Assembly: GCF_009745975.1 (NCBI RefSeq)
Contig: NZ_WHOL01000008.1
Coordinates: 1-46,379, forward strand
Direction: 5' to 3'
DNA length: 46,379 bases
From: Actinokineospora pegani
GTDB taxonomy: Bacteria > Actinomycetota > Actinomycetes > Mycobacteriales > Pseudonocardiaceae
Positions 16,140 to 24,832 of the stretch are shown here, piece by piece. Positions within the stretch are counted from its first letter, which is position 1; each line of letters starts with the position of its first letter. The notes below the pieces were generated by a model, which saw only the letters and a program-made list of their open reading frames with translations, did no database searches and had not been told where the DNA came from. The position numbers and the translations under genes are program-made.

Positions 16140-18041
16140 AACAACTGGGGAAACCCGGACTCAGCCGACCCGGTGCCCAGGCGTGAGGTGAGCGCGACCC
16201 GCCTGGACCTGCTCGCGAAGAAGTTCGCGCCGCCGTCGGGGATCGATTACGCCCGTGCCCAGGCCAAGCTCCGCGAGCGGGGCGCGGTGCTGATCACCGG
16301 ACAGCCGGGAAGCGGCAGGCACACCGCCGGGCTGATGCTCCTGCACAACTCGGGGAAGGGCACGGGCTCGTTCCAGGAAGTGGCGATCCTCCCGGAGAAC
16401 GGGGAGTTCACCACGGTCCCCCAGGCGCAGACGGTCCAGGACGGCGAGCGCCTGCTGCTCGACCTGACGACCTGGAACCGGGACGAGCTGCGCGCCGTCG
16501 AGCCGGTCGTCAAGGGCTTCCACGCCGCGGTGGAGGCCACGGCGTACCTGGTGATCGTGCTCCCCAGGGACCACGGGGACGCGTGGCGCACCGACTTCGT
16601 CGGCCTCCTGGAGATCGGGTGGCCGAACCGCCGCCTCGCGTTCCAGCGGCACCTGGCGGCCGAGGAGGTGGCGCTGCCGGACAGCGCCCTGCTCAACCCC
16701 GACCTCGCGGACCGCCTGCGCGAGGGCAGCATGGGCGAGATCGCCGTGCTCGCGCAACTGGTGCGCGCGGCACGAGATCGCCGGGGCGGGAAGGGTGATC
16801 CCCAGGCCTGGGTGTCCGAGGCCGTCAACGCCCTGACCGACCAGCGCGAGAACGCCGAGGAACTGGTGGGTCGAGCAGCGGACGGGCGGGGCAAGACCCT
16901 GCTGTTCACCGCCGCGATGCTCCACGGCTCCTCGGTGGACGAGCTCTTCTTCGCCGAGCAGAAGCTGTTGACGCAGGTGGACTACCCCAGCGGCGACACG
17001 CACGCACTCGACCAGAAGGACTTCGCCCAGCGGTTGGGCGACGCGCGCATCGAGGTCAACGACAGCGGGCGCGTCGGTTTTCCCAAGCTGGGACTCGACG
17101 CGGCGCTGCGGAGGTACTTCTGGTCGGCCATGCCCGCCCAGCGCCCGGCGTTCCGCGAGTGGGTGGCCAAGGTCGTCGCCACCCGGGGCGTGACCGGCGT
17201 GCACAAGCGCGATCTGGTCGAGCGGTTCGCGGACCAGGCGCTCGCCTCGGGATCGGCCAAGCACGTGGTCAGGTTGGCCGAGCGGTGGACCTACCCCGCC
17301 GTGCAGGTCGACTCGGATCTGTACGCGCTGGCTGAAGCCCTCCTCTTCCGCGGGCTGACGCACGAGCGGCAGGGGCAGTACTTCCGGCAGCAGTTCTACG
17401 CGTGGGCGACGAGCTCGACGACGAATCCGCCGCTCGCCCGGCTCGTGATCAGGTTGTCCGAGGACGTGCTCGCCCCGACCTACGTCGATCAGGCGCTTGT
17501 CCGGCTGCACCACCTCACCGCGCACGGCGACCGGTCCGTGCGGGCGGAGGCGGTCGACGCGCTGCTCCGCCTGTCGCAGGCGCCGAGTTTCTGGCACAGG
17601 GTCATGTACCGGCTCCACACCTACAAGGCGGGCTCGGCGCTCCCCGAGTCCGATCGCGCCCTGTTCACCGGGCTGGCGGGGATGGACGTCCTGCCCCGGG
17701 CTCGCGGCGGGCTGGCGAGGGCCCAGGTCCGCGATCAGCTCGCCCACTGCTGGAGGGCACTGCTGGCACAGCCGCTGGACACGACCCCCGTCCTAATCGG
17801 ACAATGGCTCGGCACGGGCGATCAGCGCCTGTGGTCGATCATCGTCGAGGCCGCCGACGGCAGGCCGCAGCTTCTCTCCGCCCTGCACGGCACGGCCGAC
17901 CGCTGGCGCGCGCAAGCGGACGAACCACTGGATCAGCGCGCGCGCCAGGACGTCGTCGACGCACTCGGGGCGGCGATCGACCGCGCCCTGGGGCTGGACT
18001 TCCTCGAACCCGACCTCGCGACGAAGGGCACCGGACAATGA
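16017..18041 (+). CDS. STAND/NLR-like NTPase with N-terminal amyloid-like motif
   Basis: The 674-residue protein starts with a RHIM/amyloid-like motif at residues 15-41 (ending GTVYQGDIY), matching the C-terminus of the protein encoded just before it. A P-loop NTPase domain follows: Walker A-like GQPGSGRHT at 95-103, in which Arg-His replace the usual Lys-Ser/Thr, and a Walker B-like RLLLDLT at 145-151. From about residue 270 the protein is helical, with a winged-helix-like section near 380-400 (GVTGVHKRDLVERFADQAL) and HEAT/TPR-like helices from about 450 to the end, a likely sensor. The layout motif-NTPase-helical repeat is that of NLR-like STAND switches. It overlaps both neighbours by 4 nt (ATGA). 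Confidence 0.82.
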   Translation: MIDEPTTTHHDHRSGGTGEVRGNHNRVATDPRGTVYQGDIYNNWGNPDSADPVPRREVSATRLDLLAKKFAPPSGIDYARAQAKLRERGAVLITGQPGSGRHTAGLMLLHNSGKGTGSFQEVAILPENGEFTTVPQAQTVQDGERLLLDLTTWNRDELRAVEPVVKGFHAAVEATAYLVIVLPRDHGDAWRTDFVGLLEIGWPNRRLAFQRHLAAEEVALPDSALLNPDLADRLREGSMGEIAVLAQLVRAARDRRGGKGDPQAWVSEAVNALTDQRENAEELVGRAADGRGKTLLFTAAMLHGSSVDELFFAEQKLLTQVDYPSGDTHALDQKDFAQRLGDARIEVNDSGRVGFPKLGLDAALRRYFWSAMPAQRPAFREWVAKVVATRGVTGVHKRDLVERFADQALASGSAKHVVRLAERWTYPAVQVDSDLYALAEALLFRGLTHERQGQYFRQQFYAWATSSTTNPPLARLVIRLSEDVLAPTYVDQALVRLHHLTAHGDRSVRAEAVDALLRLSQAPSFWHRVMYRLHTYKAGSALPESDRALFTGLAGMDVLPRARGGLARAQVRDQLAHCWRALLAQPLDTTPVLIGQWLGTGDQRLWSIIVEAADGRPQLLSALHGTADRWRAQADEPLDQRARQDVVDALGAAIDRALGLDFLEPDLATKGTGQ

Positions 18042-19216
18042 ACGACAGCAACAAGATCCTCGGGGCGGCCGCGGCGGGCGCGGTGCTCGTGCCCCTGTTC
18101 GCCGCCACGGTCCTCGACCCACCTACCTGGCTCATGGTGACGCTCCTGCTCGTGGCCGTGGCGGTGTTGCTAGTGGTCGTGGGCAGGTTCATGACGAGCC
18201 TGCGCGATCACGAGACGCAGTTGCGGAGCGCCCGGATGGACAGCTTCCCCGACCGGCAGCCCACCCCGCCGCCCCCGCCGATGCCGGAGGAGACCCCGCA
18301 GGAGGACCGCCTCGCCGCGGTTCCCGTGCCGAGTGCCGTGGCCGACTACCGGTTCACCGTGTCCGCCACCGTGCGCTGGACCCAGACGCTGAACGGCAGG
18401 CCCGTCGTCGGCGAGCCGTCGGCGATGGTCAAGCAGATGGTCCTGGACCGCATCTGCGCGATCACCTCGACCCGCCAGCCCACCAACCCCCTGCTCGTGC
18501 AGCACGAACTCGCCGCCGACCTGGGCCTGCGGCGGCCGGACCGCAGCGGCACGCTCGTCGGCTGGGCGGTCGACATCGTCCTGGCGCTGGACGACGACGA
18601 CGCCGAGCGGCTCACGCGGCTGGCGTCCCTGCGCAAGTCGGAGCAGGTCTGGGAGCACGAGCGGCGCTTCGAGATCACCAAGCGCGACTACCTCGGCAAC
18701 GACGTGCTCAAGTCGACCGGCAGCGCGGTGGTCTGGCGCTTGGCCCAGGACCACAAGATCGTCGAGACCGTCGACCTGATCGACACCATCACCCGGCTCA
18801 CCGCCGCGGCGAACGACGAGAGCGTGCCGCGCCCCCTGGAGCCCGGAGCCCCCGCCCAGCCCCCGATCGACGCGCACGAGGCGCCCGACCGGCCCGGGTT
18901 CGGGGCGCCCCTCGACCTGGGCGAGCAGGGCCCGCCGCCGGTTCCGCCGGTGGTCGCCCTGGCCGACGACGTGGCCGACCGGGGCACCGACGACCAGCGC
19001 GACCTGTTCGTGCGGCAGCTCGCGCGGCTGCTCCGCGCACACGACCGGGCGGACCTCGCCGACCTGGTCGACCAGCGCCCGGACCACGCCGAGGGCCACC
19101 CGGCCGAGGACGCCGCCGGCGCGGACGCGTCCGACCCCGACACCGCGGGGTCCGCGGACGCACCCGCGCGACCCTGGTCCGACCAGCCCGCCGCGTCCGC
19201 AGGCGAGCCGGGCTAG
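18038..19216 (+). CDS. Two-TM membrane protein of cyclase/NTPase unit, function unknown
   Basis: The 392-residue protein has two N-terminal hydrophobic segments (about residues 6-24 and 30-52), so it is probably anchored in the membrane. A proline-rich linker precedes a folded domain (about 100-268). The domain starts with strand-like YRFTVSATVRWTQ, contains alternating strands and a charged helix ERLTRLASLRKSEQVWEHERRFEI, and recalls SPFH/band-7 proteins in layout, but I cannot confirm that family. The last 120 residues are acidic, Pro/Ala-rich and probably disordered, with a helix near 320-350. ATG 18038 overlaps the NTPase stop by 4 nt. It may supply the membrane target or scaffold of the system (inference from context). 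Confidence 0.78.
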   Translation: MNDSNKILGAAAAGAVLVPLFAATVLDPPTWLMVTLLLVAVAVLLVVVGRFMTSLRDHETQLRSARMDSFPDRQPTPPPPPMPEETPQEDRLAAVPVPSAVADYRFTVSATVRWTQTLNGRPVVGEPSAMVKQMVLDRICAITSTRQPTNPLLVQHELAADLGLRRPDRSGTLVGWAVDIVLALDDDDAERLTRLASLRKSEQVWEHERRFEITKRDYLGNDVLKSTGSAVVWRLAQDHKIVETVDLIDTITRLTAAANDESVPRPLEPGAPAQPPIDAHEAPDRPGFGAPLDLGEQGPPPVPPVVALADDVADRGTDDQRDLFVRQLARLLRAHDRADLADLVDQRPDHAEGHPAEDAAGADASDPDTAGSADAPARPWSDQPAASAGEPG

Positions 19217-19253
19217 GCCGAATACTCGGCGGCGCTCGGGGTATCCGGCGGGT

Positions 19254-21485
19254 ATGGCGGTTTCCCCCGAGCGCTACCGGCGCGCATGCGACTACCTGTC
19301 CGCGGCGATGATCTACCTGCGGGACAACGTGCTGCTTCGCGAACCGCTCCAGGTCAAGCACCTCAAACCGAGGCTGCTCGGCCACTGGGGCACCTGCCCC
19401 GGGATCACCTACCTCTACACGGCGCTCAACCGCGTCGGCGACGAGCGCACCTTGCTGGTCACTGGCCCCGGCCATGGCGCGCCCGCGATCCACGCCAACC
19501 TCTGGCTGGAGGGCACGCACGAGCGGTTCGACCCCGCCCTGGGCCGCGACGGCGCCGGGTTGGCCGAGCTGGTGCGCCGCTTCTCCTGGCCCGGCGGGTT
19601 CCCCAGCCACCTCTCGCCGGAGGTGCCCGGGGTGATCCACGAGGGCGGCGAGCTGGGCTACGCGCTGGCGACCGCCTTCGGCGCGGTCCTGGACAAGCCC
19701 GACCTGCGCGCGGTGTGCCTGGTCGGCGACGGGGAGGCCGAGACCGGGCCGACCGCCGGGTCCTGGCACGGGCACAAGTGGCTCGACCCCGAGCGCGACG
19801 GGACCGTGCTGCCGGTGCTGCACCTCAACGGGTACAAGATCGCCTCGCCGACCGTGTTCGGCTGCATGTCGGACGAGGAGCTGTCCGACTACTTCCGCGG
19901 CTGCGGCTGGTCGCCGCGCATCGTCGACGCCTGCACCACCGACGATCCCGACGACCTGCTGCTGCGCGCCCTGCTCGACGCCGATCCCCGGGACAGGCCG
20001 ATGATCGTCATGCGCACGCCGAAGGGCTGGGGCGTGCCCGCGCACGACGCGGACGGGGCCCCGCTGGAAGGGACGTTCCGCGCGCACCAGGTGCCGCTGG
20101 GCGACGTGCACGAGGACGCCGAGGAGCTGGCGCTGCTGGAGTCCTGGCTGCGGTCCTACCGCCCGGATGAGCTGTTCGACGCGAACGGGGCGCCCGCCGC
20201 CGACCTGGTCGAGGACCTGCCCGGGTTCGGGATGCTGCCCGAGGCCAACGGCGGGGCGCTGCGCCGCGACCTGCCCCTGCCCGACCTGCGCCCGTTCGCC
20301 GCCGACGGCCCGGCGAGCCCGACCGGCACGGCCGGGACGTGGCTGGCCGAGTTGATGCGCGCCACCGAGGACCGCCGCGACTTCCGGGTGGTGTGCCCGG
20401 ACGAGCTGGAGTCGAACAAGCTGGGCGCGATCCTGGAGGCCACCGACCGCGCGTTCACCCCACCGGTCCCCGGCTACGCCGAGCACGTCCGCCCGGGTGG
20501 CCGGGTCATGGAGGTGCTCTCCGAACACCTGTGCCAGGGCTGGTTGCAGGGCTACCTGCTCACCGGGCGGCACGGCCTGTTCCCGTGCTACGAGGCGTTC
20601 GCGTCCATCGTGGACAGCATGGTCAACCAGCACGCCAAGTTCCTCAAGATGTCGGCCGAGGTGCCGTGGCGGGAGCCGGTCGCGTCGCTGAACTACCTGT
20701 TGACCAGCGAGGGCTGGCGGCAGGAGCACAACGGCTACAGCCACCAGGGCCCGGGCTTCCTGAACAACCTGCTCACCAAGAAGGCGTCGGTCTCGCGGAT
20801 CTACCTGCCGCCGGACGCGAACACGCTGCTGGTGACGCTGCGCGACTGCCTGGGCAGCACCGACCGGATCAACCTGGTCATCGCGGGCAAGAACGAGGCC
20901 CCCCGGTGGCTGGACCTCGACGCGGCCGAGCGCCACTGCGCGGCGGGCGCGGGGGTGTGGGACTGGGCGAGCACGGACGGCGACCCGGAGGTGGTGCTGG
21001 CCTGCGCGGGCGGCATCCCGACCGTCGAGGTGCTGGCCGCGGCCGACCTGCTCCGCGAGCACGCCCCCGAGCTGCGGGTGCGCTTGGTCAACGTGGTCGA
21101 CCTGCTGGCGCTGGCCCCACCCGACCGGCACCCGCACGGGCTGCCCGAGGACGATTTCGAGGCTTGCTTCGGCTCCGGTGTGCCCGTGGTGTTCGGCTTC
21201 CACGGCTACCCCTCGGCGGTGCACGAGGTGCTGCACGGGCGCGAGGACCCGCAGCGCTTCCACGTGCACGGCTACATCGAGGAAGGCACCACCACGACCC
21301 CGTTCGACCTGCTCGTGGGCAACCGGATGTCCCGCCACGACCTGGCCGCCGACGCGCTGCGGCGGGTGCGCGGCGACAACGGCCTGAGCCGCTGGCTGAT
21401 CGAGGAGCGCGACCGCGTCCAAGCCCTCGCCCGCCGCGACGGCGAGGACCCGGCGGAGATCACCGAGTGGGAGTGGTCGGCGTGA
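19254..21485 (+). CDS. xfp: Phosphoketolase (D-xylulose 5-phosphate/fructose 6-phosphate)
   Basis: This thiamine-diphosphate enzyme splits xylulose 5-phosphate or fructose 6-phosphate with phosphate to acetyl phosphate plus an aldose phosphate. The 743-residue protein shows the family stretches: HWGTCPG near residues 43-49, TGPGHGAP near 73-80, GGFPSHLSPEVPG near 121-133, and the ThDP/Mg motif GDGEAETGPTAGSWHGHKW near 160-178 with LHLNGYKI after it. DELESNKL near 383-390 and CYEAFASIVDSM follow in the middle domain. It is a little shorter than typical 790-820-residue phosphoketolases. Its stop overlaps the acetate kinase start (GTGA at 21482-21485), making a two-step acetyl phosphate to ATP route. 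The ATG has no clear Shine-Dalgarno. Confidence 0.96.
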   Translation: MAVSPERYRRACDYLSAAMIYLRDNVLLREPLQVKHLKPRLLGHWGTCPGITYLYTALNRVGDERTLLVTGPGHGAPAIHANLWLEGTHERFDPALGRDGAGLAELVRRFSWPGGFPSHLSPEVPGVIHEGGELGYALATAFGAVLDKPDLRAVCLVGDGEAETGPTAGSWHGHKWLDPERDGTVLPVLHLNGYKIASPTVFGCMSDEELSDYFRGCGWSPRIVDACTTDDPDDLLLRALLDADPRDRPMIVMRTPKGWGVPAHDADGAPLEGTFRAHQVPLGDVHEDAEELALLESWLRSYRPDELFDANGAPAADLVEDLPGFGMLPEANGGALRRDLPLPDLRPFAADGPASPTGTAGTWLAELMRATEDRRDFRVVCPDELESNKLGAILEATDRAFTPPVPGYAEHVRPGGRVMEVLSEHLCQGWLQGYLLTGRHGLFPCYEAFASIVDSMVNQHAKFLKMSAEVPWREPVASLNYLLTSEGWRQEHNGYSHQGPGFLNNLLTKKASVSRIYLPPDANTLLVTLRDCLGSTDRINLVIAGKNEAPRWLDLDAAERHCAAGAGVWDWASTDGDPEVVLACAGGIPTVEVLAAADLLREHAPELRVRLVNVVDLLALAPPDRHPHGLPEDDFEACFGSGVPVVFGFHGYPSAVHEVLHGREDPQRFHVHGYIEEGTTTTPFDLLVGNRMSRHDLAADALRRVRGDNGLSRWLIEERDRVQALARRDGEDPAEITEWEWSA

Positions 21486-22564
21486 TCCTGACCGTCAACA
21501 CCGGCTCCGGCAGCGTCAAGGCCGACCTCGTCGCCGACGACGACCAGGTCGTGGCCAGCGCCCACCTCGACTCCCCCAGCACCGAGGAGGCCCTCGACGC
21601 GCTGTCGGACCTCGCCGACCGCGCGAGCGACCTGACCGCCGTCGGCCACCGGCTCGTCCACGGCGGCCCGGACGTCACCCGCCCCGTCGTCGCCGACGCG
21701 CAGACGCTGGCGGCCGCCCGCGCGGCGGAGAGCCTGGCCCCGCTGCACGTCCCGCCCGCCCTGCGGTTCCTCAAAGCCCTGTCGGACCGCCTCGACACCG
21801 TCCCGCAGGTCCTCTGCCCCGACACCGCCTTCCACCGCGACCTGCCCGAGCACGCCGCCACCTACGCCCTCCCCGCCGAGTGGCGCGACGAGTACGGCTT
21901 GCGCCGCTACGGCTTCCACGGCCTGTCCTACTCCTGGGCCCTGAGCCGCACCGCCGCCCTGCTCGACCGCCCGGAGTCCGAAGTAGACGCGGTGCTCACC
22001 CACCTCGGCGGCGGCTGCTCGGTCTGCGCGGTCCGCGCGGGCCGCAGCGTCGACACCTCCATGGGCTTCACCCCCCTCGACGGCGTCCCGATGTCGAAGC
22101 GCTCCGGCGCCGTCGACCCCGGCCTCCTGCTGTGGCTGCAACGCGAGGCCGGGCTGACCGCCGAGGAGGTCGAGGACGGCCTCAACCACCGCTCCGGCCT
22201 CCTGGGCCTGTCCCGCGGCGAGTCCGCCGACACCCGCGACCTGGTCGCCAGTGACTCCCCCGCCGCCCAACTGGCCATGACCGCCTTCACCCACCGCGTC
22301 CGCCGCGAGATCGCCGCCAGCACCACCAACCTGACCCGCCTGGACGCCCTCGTCTTCACCGGCGAGATCGGCTGGGACCAACCCGAGGTCCGCACGGCTG
22401 TCACCGAGGGCCTGCACCTGCTCGGCATCCCCACGATCATCAGCGACAACTCCCCGGTCGACGCCGTGCTGACCCCACCGGACTCGGCCGTGGCCGTGCT
22501 GGTCGTCGAACCGCGGGAGGAACTGGCGATCGCACACGCGACCCGGTCCGCGATCGGCGCTTGA
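21482..22564 (+). CDS. ackA: Acetate kinase (short form)
   Basis: Acetate kinase converts acetyl phosphate and ADP to acetate and ATP, completing the phosphoketolase shunt. The 360-residue protein keeps the family core. It has N-terminal TVNTGSGSVK (Asn and Ser/Lys of the phosphate site), GHRLVHGG with the catalytic Arg, PDTAFH with the catalytic Asp, and YGFHGLSY with the catalytic His. LGGGCSVCAVRAGRSVDTSM, PMSKRSGAVDPG and FTGEIGWDQPEVR complete the set. It is 35-40 residues shorter than the usual 395-400, mainly in the early loops, and the last motif has GEIG in place of GGIG. GTG 21482 overlaps the xfp stop by 4 nt. Confidence 0.95.
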   Translation: MILTVNTGSGSVKADLVADDDQVVASAHLDSPSTEEALDALSDLADRASDLTAVGHRLVHGGPDVTRPVVADAQTLAAARAAESLAPLHVPPALRFLKALSDRLDTVPQVLCPDTAFHRDLPEHAATYALPAEWRDEYGLRRYGFHGLSYSWALSRTAALLDRPESEVDAVLTHLGGGCSVCAVRAGRSVDTSMGFTPLDGVPMSKRSGAVDPGLLLWLQREAGLTAEEVEDGLNHRSGLLGLSRGESADTRDLVASDSPAAQLAMTAFTHRVRREIAASTTNLTRLDALVFTGEIGWDQPEVRTAVTEGLHLLGIPTIISDNSPVDAVLTPPDSAVAVLVVEPREELAIAHATRSAIGA

Positions 22565-22647
22565 GGTGCGGGGTGGGGGCATCCAGGCGGTGACGCGCCC
22601 GGACGGGTTGTCGATCCGGATCGGACCCGGGTCGGCGCACGGCCGGA

Positions 22648-23046
22648 TCAGTTCGTGATGGCAACGGCGTCGACCTCGACGAGTTGGCCCTGGTAGCCGA
22701 GCACCGTGACGCCCAGCAAGGTGCTCGGCGCGTCGTGGTCGCCGAACCGGGCGCGCACCACGTTCCAGGCTGTGACGAGGTCCGCCTGCTCGGTGCTCGC
22801 GACGTGGACGGTCGTCCGCACGACGTCTGTCAGCTCAGCCCCCGCCGCCCGCAGCGCCACCTCGAGGTTGTCCATGACCTGCCGGGCCTGCCCGGCGACG
22901 TCACCGAGCGCCACAACCCGGTCCTGCTCGTCGATCGGGCACGCGCCGGCGGTGTGCACGAGCCGGGCACCGGCGGGGACTATCGAGGCGTAGGCATACG
23001 GGACAGCGTCGGTCAGGCCGCTGGCACGGATCAGTTCCACAGACAT
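22648..23046 (-). CDS. RidA/YjgF-family protein
   Basis: The 132-residue protein has the RidA (YjgF/YER057c/UK114) fold pattern. VPYAYASIV is an early strand, GACPIDEQDRVVALGDVAGQARQVMDNLEVALRAAGAELTDVVR is the strand-helix section shared by the family (quoted in part: ARQVMDNLEVALRAAG), and TTVHVAS and LVEVDAVAI close the sheet. RidA proteins deaminate reactive enamine/imine intermediates such as 2-aminoacrylate; divergent subfamilies have other or unknown substrates. The Arg of VVRTTVHV and the Glu of VEVDAVAI are in place for catalysis. I chose ATG 23046 rather than an upstream start because RidA proteins are about 130 residues. It stands alone between converging genes. Confidence 0.9.
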   Translation of the reverse strand: MSVELIRASGLTDAVPYAYASIVPAGARLVHTAGACPIDEQDRVVALGDVAGQARQVMDNLEVALRAAGAELTDVVRTTVHVASTEQADLVTAWNVVRARFGDHDAPSTLLGVTVLGYQGQLVEVDAVAITN

Positions 23047-23135
23047 GACGCCGACGATGCCACGTCCGCCGCCCGCCATACCACCGAGTTCACGGCAGCA
23101 TTCGTGGGAGATGGTTTGGGGGGCGGGGTAGGTCG

Positions 23136-24125
23136 GTGGGGCGTGGGGGTGCGGTCGCTTATCGTTGGTTGGTGGGTGTGGTGCGGTGGATGGAGCGGTG
23201 GCAGGTCGGGATCTACTTGGGCGCGTTGGTTGGTGGGGTCGCGCTCGGCGTGGGGCTGCCCGGGGGCGCGTCCGGGTTGGAGGTGGCGGTTTACCCGACG
23301 CTGGGGGTGTTGTTGTATGCGACGTTCCTGCAGGTGCCGTTCACCAAGGTGGCGGAGGCGTTTCGGGATGGTCGGTTCCTCGGGGCGGTGCTGGCGGTCA
23401 ACTTCGTGGTGGTGCCGCTGGTCGTCGCTGGGTTGACGGCGGTTGTGCCGTTGGGGCGGGCGGTCTTGCTCGGGGTTCTGTTGACGTTGTTGGCCCCGTG
23501 CGTTGACTACGTGATCGTGTTCACCGGGGTGGCTGGTGGGGACAGCAGGCGGTTGCTGGCGGCGGCGCCGGTGTTGATGTTGGTGCAGATGGTGGTGCTC
23601 CCGGGGTTGCTCTGGGTGTTCCTCGGGGCGGAGTTGGGCGATGTCGTCGACATCGGGCCGTTCGTCGAGGCGTTGGTGCTGCTGATCGTGTTGCCGCTGG
23701 GGCTGGCTTGGGCGACGGAGGCGCTGGCCGCGCGTGGTCGGGTCGGGCGGGTGGTCACCTCGGCGATGGGGGCGGCGGTGGTGCCGTTGATGGCGGCCAC
23801 GCTGGTGGTCGTGGTGGGTGGGCAGGTGCCGAAGTTGCGGGGGCAGGTCGGGGCGATGGTGGCCGTGGTACCGGTGTTCGTGGCGTTCTTGCTGGTCATG
23901 GGGATGATCGGGGTGGCGGTCGGCCGGGTGATGGGGTTCGACGCGGGCCGGGCCAGGGCGCTGGTGTTCACCGGGGCGACCCGCAACTCGCTCGTCGTGC
24001 TGCCGCTGGCGCTCGCCCTGCCGGTCGGGTTCGAGGTCACCCCGGTCGTCGTGGTGACCCAGACCTTGGTGGAACTGCTCGGCATGGTCTTGTTCGTCCG
24101 GGTCGTCCCGCGGCTGGTGCGCTGA
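23136..24125 (+). CDS. ACR3/BASS-family transporter (arsenic resistance-like)
   Basis: The protein of up to 329 residues has about ten hydrophobic segments and matches the bile acid:sodium symporter superfamily. The LLAPCVDYVIVFTGVAGGD stretch carries the Pro-Cys pair in the fourth segment that ACR3 arsenite exporters need, and VFTGATRNSLVVLPLALA corresponds to the unwound helix near the binding site. Annotated relatives are called arsenic resistance proteins, but no arsR, arsC or other ars gene is nearby. Other anion substrates are therefore equally possible. The start is uncertain: GTG 23136 has a G-rich stretch upstream, while GTG 23181 or ATG 23190 would trim 15-18 residues without losing the first segment. 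Confidence 0.85.
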   Translation: MGRGGAVAYRWLVGVVRWMERWQVGIYLGALVGGVALGVGLPGGASGLEVAVYPTLGVLLYATFLQVPFTKVAEAFRDGRFLGAVLAVNFVVVPLVVAGLTAVVPLGRAVLLGVLLTLLAPCVDYVIVFTGVAGGDSRRLLAAAPVLMLVQMVVLPGLLWVFLGAELGDVVDIGPFVEALVLLIVLPLGLAWATEALAARGRVGRVVTSAMGAAVVPLMAATLVVVVGGQVPKLRGQVGAMVAVVPVFVAFLLVMGMIGVAVGRVMGFDAGRARALVFTGATRNSLVVLPLALALPVGFEVTPVVVVTQTLVELLGMVLFVRVVPRLVR

Positions 24126-24281
24126 CCCGCGACCGTGCGCGGAGGTCCCCGTCGCGGTCTCCTGCTCGGCGCGCTGGCGGTCCGCCGCGCCACCCACCAA
24201 GGACCTTCGCCACCGGCACGGCGCTGCCGCTCATCGGCCACGACCACACCGAACTGTCCACAATCGCCGGACCGGCGGGGG

Positions 24282-24692
24282 TCAGGTCTCGCGGTTGAAC
24301 ACGGCCGTGAAGGTGGCGGCGGTCCCGGGGTCCGGGTCGCCGATGTCGGTGAGGCTGATCTGGTCGGCGTAGCCCACCATGGTGCGCCACTCGTCCGCCT
24401 GGACGCCGTCGGTGGCGATGGTGTCGAGGCTCCAGGTGAAGTGGTTGGTGGCGGTGAGCACCACCACGTCGTCGTCGATGTGGAGGGCGACCTCGGCCTC
24501 GCTGCCGTCGTCGACCCGGGGGTTGCGGATGAGGTGGTCGATGGAGCTGCTCAGGGCGGCGTCGAGGACCCAGACCACCGCGTCGCGCACCTCCGCGGCC
24601 ACAGCGCGCGCGTGCAGCCAGGCTTGAGCGCGCTTGCGGGCGGGTCGAAGCGAGCCCACCTGTCGCGGCACGCTCAGGGTGTACAACGCCAT
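24282..24692 (-). CDS. Hypothetical protein of about 136 residues
   Basis: No family was recognised. The protein has an N-terminal Arg/Lys-rich strand-loop (residues 1-25), a helix with AVAAEVRDAVVWVLDAALSS (about 30-49), and a C-terminal beta-rich half with VALHIDDDVVVLTATN and a final TFTAVFNRE strand. The pattern of helix plus sheet could suit a small alpha/beta fold. Third-position G/C bias supports that it is coding. ATG 24692 has GAGAGG 3 nt upstream; an in-frame ATG at 24710 would add six residues. It lies 140 nt after the PAC2 gene on the same strand and may have its own promoter. Confidence 0.65.
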   Translation of the reverse strand: MALYTLSVPRQVGSLRPARKRAQAWLHARAVAAEVRDAVVWVLDAALSSSIDHLIRNPRVDDGSEAEVALHIDDDVVVLTATNHFTWSLDTIATDGVQADEWRTMVGYADQISLTDIGDPDPGTAATFTAVFNRET

Positions 24693-24832
24693 GTCCCTCT
24701 CGGCTCCCATGAAGCCGGAGTTCCCCGTGGATCGGCCCTCAACACTTTCCGCGCCCCCAGACCGCCCGACATCGCCCAGCGGTCGGCGTCCCGGGCTGCG
24801 CGGCGCCGCACGACGACCGGCGAGCCGGGAAG

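Noticed and set aside
15115-19216. CBASS or Pycsar identity for the cyclase-containing unit
   Set aside because: The first protein is class III-like but lacks the usual substrate residues. The partner is a STAND-like NTPase with a matching motif, not a nucleotide-binding Cap/PycTIR/PycTM effector. The two-TM protein does not show a recognisable nucleotide-binding domain.
22612-22623. 12-bp palindrome CGATCCGGATCG after acetate kinase as operator or terminator
   Set aside because: It is short, lacks a loop and a T-tract, and such words are expected by chance in this GC range.
23136-24125. Arsenic resistance operon
   Set aside because: Only the ACR3-like transporter is present; no arsR, arsC or arsM neighbours are seen, so an ars operon is not claimed.
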